Assembly: GCA_028713395.1 (NCBI GenBank)
Contig: JAQTOJ010000061.1
Location: 1 to 9,648 of the forward strand
Direction of reading: 5' to 3'
Source of the DNA: Dehalococcoidales bacterium
GTDB taxonomy: Bacteria > Chloroflexota > Dehalococcoidia > Dehalococcoidales > Fen-1064
DNA: 9,648 bases
Positions 6,843 through 9,648 of this stretch are shown here, one piece after another. The notes below the pieces were generated by a model. That model worked only from the letters and a program-made list of their open reading frames with translations, was not told the DNA's origin and did no database searches. Numbering within the stretch: the first letter of the stretch is position 1; each line of letters starts with the position of its first letter. The translations under genes were made by a program, and so were the position numbers.

Positions 6843-6878
6843 CGTTCACTGCTCCCAATTATAGTTGTGTAGTGTAGT

Positions 6879-6907
6879 AGTATATAACAATTGATACCCC
6901 AGCACAA
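6879..6907 (-). promoter_or_regulatory. Candidate sigma70-type promoter of dnaN
   Basis: On the minus strand, TTGTGC (6902-6907) and TATACT (6879-6884, 5 of 6 consensus) are separated by 17 bp. The predicted start would give an untranslated leader of about 30 nt with the GGGAGC ribosome binding site. A perfect TATAAT at 6858-6863 lies too close to the ribosome binding site to be used for this gene. The -35 is weak (3 of 6). Confidence 0.35.
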
Positions 6908-6947
6908 CCCCCCACACGACGAATACGCAAGCATCAATAAGCAATAA

Positions 6948-7571
6948 TCAAAAGTTGTTCGTGGTCTGGCGTTTGGGGGCAATTTGCGTGAGCACTTCAC
7001 GGGCTTTTCTGACCGCCTGCCCCCGATGGCTGATGCGGTTTTTTGTCTCCATGGATAGTTCCGCCATGGTCTTGCCGTATTCCGGCACAAAAAATACGGG
7101 GTCATAACCGTGCCCAAAGCTGCCCTGCGGCGATAGTGTAATGACACCTTGACACTCACCCTCGCAGATATGGATTTTCCCATTTGGTTCGGCAATCGCG
7201 ACCATACAGACAAACCTTGCCTGCCGTTTGGCCGGCGGTACATCCTTGAGTTTCTCCAGCAAATAGGCGATGCGGTCAGCGTCCGTGGCTTTTTCGCCCG
7301 CCCAGCGTGCGGAACGGATACCGGGTTCGCCTTGTAAAGCCTCTACTTCGAGGCCGGAATCATCGCCCAGGGCTGTAAATCCACTAGCTTGCATCAGAGT
7401 AATAGCCTTGAGACGGGCGTTGGCTTCATAAGTGGTGCCGCTCTCGTCCACATCGATATTGATGCCGACTTCTTTGGGGGTGATGATTTCATAAGGAATG
7501 CCGGACAATAACACCCTTATTTCACGTATTTTCCCGGCGTTGTTGGTGGCAAGGAGTAGTTTTGGGAGCAT
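6948..7571 (-). CDS. rdgB: XTP/dITP pyrophosphatase (RdgB/HAM1 family)
   Basis: 207 residues, usual for the family (about 195-205). The enzyme hydrolyses dITP, XTP and ITP to the monophosphate and pyrophosphate, cleaning the nucleotide pool and preventing misincorporation. Motifs in order are LATNNAGKIREI (residues about 7-18, the nucleotide-binding TxNxxK signature), DDSGLEVEALQGEPGIRSAR (about 69-88, with the acidic metal-binding pair), GSFGHGYDPVFF (about 149-160), then KNRISHRGQA (about 177-186). All key stretches are present. The ATG has GGAGG (7578-7582) 6 nt upstream. dnaN follows on the same strand, so the two could be partly co-transcribed. A last stretch of about 10 residues (rich in Q, T, N) is extra to the fold. 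Confidence 0.96.
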   Translation of the reverse strand: MLPKLLLATNNAGKIREIRVLLSGIPYEIITPKEVGINIDVDESGTTYEANARLKAITLMQASGFTALGDDSGLEVEALQGEPGIRSARWAGEKATDADRIAYLLEKLKDVPPAKRQARFVCMVAIAEPNGKIHICEGECQGVITLSPQGSFGHGYDPVFFVPEYGKTMAELSMETKNRISHRGQAVRKAREVLTQIAPKRQTTNNF

Positions 7572-7593
7572 TTTCTACCTCCGATTTTCAGGC

Positions 7594-7623
7594 AGTTTAA
7601 CAACTAACAGGCGATAGTGTCAA
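7594..7623 (-). promoter_or_regulatory. Candidate promoter of rdgB
   Basis: On the minus strand a perfect -35 TTGACA (7618-7623) is followed after 18 bp by TAAACT (7594-7599, 4 of 6). Transcription would begin near 7587, about 15 nt before the ATG, leaving just enough room for the GGAGG site. It lies back-to-back with the candidate promoter of the divergent hydrolase gene. Confidence 0.45.
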
Positions 7624-7633
7624 GGTGGTTTTA

Positions 7634-7663
7634 TTGCCGGAGTCACTGAAGGGATGATAGAAT
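7634..7663 (+). promoter_or_regulatory. Candidate promoter of the metallo-beta-lactamase-fold gene
   Basis: TTGCCG (7634-7639, 4 of 6) and TAGAAT (7658-7663, 5 of 6) are 18 bp apart. The predicted start near 7670 lies downstream of the ATG at 7654 and about 30 nt upstream of the GTG at 7699. It therefore supports the GTG as the true start. Confidence 0.35.
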
Positions 7664-7686
7664 GCAATCACAAGCGGCATGACATC

Positions 7687-7692
7687 AAGGAG
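7687..7692 (+). promoter_or_regulatory. Ribosome binding site that fixes the hydrolase start
   Basis: AAGGAG lies 6 nt before GTG 7699. The alternative ATG at 7654 has only GAAGGG directly against it, too close to work well. Confidence 0.65.
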
Positions 7693-7698
7693 ATAGCG

Positions 7699-8316
7699 GT
7701 GATTCTGAAAAAGCTGGAACTGGGCGCTTACGGCGCCAACTGTTATATTATCGGGGATGAAGAAACCAAGGGAGGCATGGTCATCGATCCCGGCGCCGAA
7801 GGCGATTTGATCGTCAAGCATATCAAAGCCCTTGGGCTGACGATCAAAACCATTGCCCTCACGCACGGCCATATCGACCATATCGGCGGGCTGGCGGCGG
7901 TAAAAACTGCGACGGGCGCGCAGATTGTCATTCACGCTGACGAAGCAGCAGCATTGCAGAAGCAACCTTTCGGGATGATGCTGCCCAAAGCCACACCCAA
8001 GCCGGATAGACTGGTCAAAGACGGCGATGAGATTACGATCGGCAAATTGAAATTCAAGGTACTGCACACGCCGGGACACACGCAAGGCGGCATGTGTTTG
8101 TACACTGACGGCGTTGTCTTCAGCGGCGATACGCTTTTTCAATTCAGCGTCGGGCGGGCGGATTTCCCCGGTTCGGATTTTGACCAGGAGATCAACAGCA
8201 TCTGGCAGAAATTAATGACTTTGCCGGAGAATACGGTGGTATGCCCGGGTCACGGCCCGGATACGACCATCGGGTTTGAAAAACGCGGTAATCCCTTCCT
8301 GCACGGGGAACGATAG
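7699..8316 (+). CDS. Metallo-beta-lactamase-fold hydrolase (glyoxalase II-like)
   Basis: 205 residues from the GTG start, a usual length for small single-domain MBL hydrolases of the hydroxyacylglutathione hydrolase-like group. Zinc ligands seen are His56, His58, Asp60, His61 (THGHIDHIGG), His127 (HTPGHTQGG), Asp144 (FSGDTLF) and His185 (CPGHGPDT), so the dinuclear site is complete. The N-terminus LKKLELGAYGANCYIIG is the family's usual first strand. The extra 15 residues from the ATG at 7654 (with charged, unconserved sequence) do not fit the fold and lie upstream of the predicted transcript. The likely role is hydrolysis of a thioester such as S-lactoylglutathione or a bacillithiol-like analogue, but the substrate cannot be read from the sequence. 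It is divergent from rdgB and convergent with the translin-family gene. Confidence 0.9.
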   Translation: MILKKLELGAYGANCYIIGDEETKGGMVIDPGAEGDLIVKHIKALGLTIKTIALTHGHIDHIGGLAAVKTATGAQIVIHADEAAALQKQPFGMMLPKATPKPDRLVKDGDEITIGKLKFKVLHTPGHTQGGMCLYTDGVVFSGDTLFQFSVGRADFPGSDFDQEINSIWQKLMTLPENTVVCPGHGPDTTIGFEKRGNPFLHGER

Positions 8317-8618
8317 AACGGTCAATTCCCTCTATATCTCCCCTTTCTAAGGAGAGAGCAAATTTTAGGTTTTCTACCTTTGGAACTTATTCAGATGGTC
8401 TGTATTGTGATTTCAACAAAGTATCCCTTAACTCCACGAGGCATCCTGAATGAACGATTTCATCGCCATCCCGTATGATTAAGAATGAATCGGGACTTGA
8501 TTCAGTATACAGATTCCCTCCCTACCCAATTGAAGAACCTTCCCGTACACTCCCTTCAAGCTTGAAGAGCTTGTCCCCGACCTGATTTGGGAGAGATACA
8601 GAGGGATTTGAGTCAAAA
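8317..8618. other. 302-bp intergenic region with short repeats and possible gene debris
   Basis: No intact gene is seen between the convergent hydrolase and translin-family genes. It holds a weak hairpin at 8337-8357, an inverted repeat TGAATC/GATTCA at 8486-8504, and a perfect 14-bp palindrome CTTCAAGCTTGAAG at 8554-8567. A copy of the 3' end of the translin-family gene (17 of 21 bases) is at 8374-8394. On the minus strand a frame from about 8618 to 8387 reads like protein but has a TAG at 8522-8524 and no start codon. Confidence 0.6.
8337..8357 (+). terminator. Weak hairpin, possible terminator of the hydrolase gene
   Basis: TCTCCCCTT and AAGGAGAGA pair over 9 positions with one mismatch and a 3-nt loop, 20 bp after the stop codon. 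The following AATTTTAGGTTTT is T-rich but broken and begins a few bases late, so this is a poor intrinsic terminator at best. Confidence 0.25.
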
Positions 8619-9251
8619 TTACTTCTGGAACTTATCCAGCCTGTCTTCCAGCTCTTTCTGGCGGATGGTCAGGGTCAAATCGCTACGGGTCTTTTCCAAC
8701 ACGCCGCGCACCATATCCGTAATGCGACGTAAACCATTGGTCACGGCATCCGGGAAGTCCATGGTCACTAATATATTGTAGATATCGTCCATGTCGCCCA
8801 GTAGTTCTTCGCCGCGGGAGAGATCACCCTTGCGCAAGCCATCCATCAAATAACGCCGTAATTCACCCACCGCATCGCCCATGCCGTGCAAATAAGCCAC
8901 CGGCTCCACGCCGATTTCCTGCGGCGAAGGGGGCTGCTTGCCTTCCACCAGCGACAGCGTAATGCAGCCTTCGGCGTATTCTTTCTGTGAGTCCAGTATG
9001 ATGTTGGCGCGGATAGTTTCACCGCCGTCCGCCAGAGCTTCCTCTGCCTCGTCCAGCAGTTCCCGGGCTTTCTTGAGCATCTTGTGGGCTTCCTTCATTT
9101 CCTGCCGGTGCAAAGCGCGGATCGAAAGGCTGCAATAACGAATGGCCTCACGGCACAACGGTAAAATCCGCTCGCGGGCGGTATCTTTGGCGGTTAAATC
9201 TTTGCGAATGCTATCCGCGATCACATCCAGCGTTTTGGCAATTTTCACCAT
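8619..9251 (-). CDS. Translin-family RNA/ssDNA-binding protein (COG2178-like)
   Basis: 210 residues, almost all helical. The N-terminal part has RERILPLCREAIRYCSLSIR (about residues 27-46), and the C-terminal part has YLHGMGDAVGELRRYLMDGL (about 119-138) followed by DFPDAVTNGLRRITDMVRGV (about 165-184) and RSDLTLTIRQKELE. These are the hallmarks of the prokaryotic translin-like proteins. Eukaryotic translin forms ring octamers that bind RNA and ssDNA and, with TRAX, makes the C3PO nuclease; archaeal relatives form similar assemblies. Which nucleic acid this one binds, and whether it is a nuclease, cannot be seen. Databases sometimes name such proteins haloacid dehalogenase, which does not fit: no DxDx motif is present. 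The ATG overlaps the thiE stop (TAATG), so the two are probably coupled; the ribosome binding site is a weak GGGGGA near 9257-9262. Confidence 0.85.
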   Translation of the reverse strand: MVKIAKTLDVIADSIRKDLTAKDTARERILPLCREAIRYCSLSIRALHRQEMKEAHKMLKKARELLDEAEEALADGGETIRANIILDSQKEYAEGCITLSLVEGKQPPSPQEIGVEPVAYLHGMGDAVGELRRYLMDGLRKGDLSRGEELLGDMDDIYNILVTMDFPDAVTNGLRRITDMVRGVLEKTRSDLTLTIRQKELEDRLDKFQK

Positions 9252-9648
9252 TATTTTCCCCCGAATTTTTTCGTCATTTGCCTGGCGGCGGCTTCTGGCG
9301 ATTTCGCCCCCAGTACCGCGCTGATGACGGCGATAGAATCGACACCCAGGCTTTTCAATTCTTTGATATGCTCCAATTTTATGCCCCCGATGGCTACCAG
9401 CGGCAAATCACTAACTTTTTTTACCCGGGTGATCAAACCAGTACCCAGCGGTGTTACACCGGCTTTGCTATCCGTAGGATAAATACCGCTGACGGCCAGG
9501 TAATCAGCGCCGTCTTTTTGTGCCTGTTTGGCAGTTGACAGACTCGTCACCGAGCAGCCGATGAGCATATCGATGGGTATCATCTGCCGTATGATTTTGA
9601 CCGGTAAATCGGTCTGCCCTAAATGGACGCCGTCAGCTTTAACCAGAT
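9251..9648 (-). CDS. thiE: Thiamine phosphate synthase, 5' part outside the window
   Basis: The gene enters from the right edge of the window and ends with TAA at 9251-9253; about 132 C-terminal residues are seen. The frame continues past the ATG at 9583 to the window edge with VKADGVHLGQTDLPVK, a core ThiE motif, so that ATG is internal. ThiE joins hydroxymethylpyrimidine diphosphate and the thiazole phosphate to make thiamine phosphate, on a TIM barrel. Other family stretches are IGCSVTSLSTAKQAQ, then GADYLAVSGIYPTDSKAG (the GADY-GxGpifpT-TK signature with small changes), LPLVAIGGI, and VISAVLGAKSPEAAAR near the end. The overlap of its stop with the translin-family ATG suggests one operon whose promoter lies outside the window. 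Confidence 0.92.
   Translation of the reverse strand, partial: LVKADGVHLGQTDLPVKIIRQMIPIDMLIGCSVTSLSTAKQAQKDGADYLAVSGIYPTDSKAGVTPLGTGLITRVKKVSDLPLVAIGGIKLEHIKELKSLGVDSIAVISAVLGAKSPEAAARQMTKKFGGK

Noticed and set aside
6858..6863. Perfect TATAAT on the minus strand before dnaN
   Set aside because: It lies next to the ribosome binding site, so the transcript would begin at or inside that site. The TATACT element at 6879-6884 is better placed.
6839..7243. 134-residue minus-strand frame overlapping rdgB
   Set aside because: It is an out-of-frame shadow of rdgB and the rdgB-dnaN gap; all RdgB motifs are in the other frame.
7597..8142. 181-residue minus-strand frame antisense to the MBL hydrolase
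   Set aside because: The plus strand carries complete MBL motifs with zinc ligands; the antisense frame shows no family features.

Overview
The window holds most of a canonical type I-E (E. coli/Cascade-type) CRISPR-Cas locus on the plus strand, followed by a block of housekeeping genes. The organism is probably a bacterium of the Chloroflexota, perhaps Dehalococcoidia. This is a tentative inference from the style of the DnaN sequence, from a COG2178 translin-family protein (mainly archaeal, but I believe also present in that class) and from mid-range GC. No rRNA or other decisive marker is present.

Region 1 (1-4734): a tightly packed cas operon in the order cas8e (3' end only; the gene starts outside the window), cse2, cas7e, cas5e, cas6e, cas1, cas2. 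Spacings are 27 bp or less, or the genes overlap, and most starts have strong Shine-Dalgarno sequences. Cas8e, Cse2, Cas7e, Cas5e and Cas6e would form the crRNA-guided Cascade complex. Cas6e also cuts the precursor crRNA. Cas1 and Cas2 form the spacer integrase. cas3 is not in the window and would be expected upstream. The cas2 start lies 113 nt inside cas1.

Region 2 (4735-5448): a short 75-bp leader, then an array of 11 identical 29-bp repeats with ten 32-bp spacers at an exact 61-bp period. Repeat polarity puts the leader on the cas2 side and predicts the 8-nt crRNA handle GUGAACCG.

Region 3 (5449-5755): what looks like the 3' remnant of a serine recombinase gene, running directly from the last repeat into the 3' end of dnaN. 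It contains a striking 16-bp-stem inverted repeat. I suggest this is the boundary of the CRISPR-bearing island.

Region 4 (5730-9648): conserved housekeeping genes: dnaN (minus), the XTP/dITP pyrophosphatase gene rdgB (minus), a divergent metallo-beta-lactamase-fold hydrolase (plus), a 302-bp intergenic stretch with possible gene debris, a translin-family protein (minus), and thiE (minus, cut by the window edge). Candidate promoters lie upstream of dnaN and back-to-back between rdgB and the hydrolase.

The main system is known, not new. The points worth a second look are the cas1/cas2 dual-coding overlap, the recombinase remnant and hairpin at the dnaN junction, the undegraded terminal repeat, two spacers that may come from adjacent protospacers, and the debris beside the translin gene.
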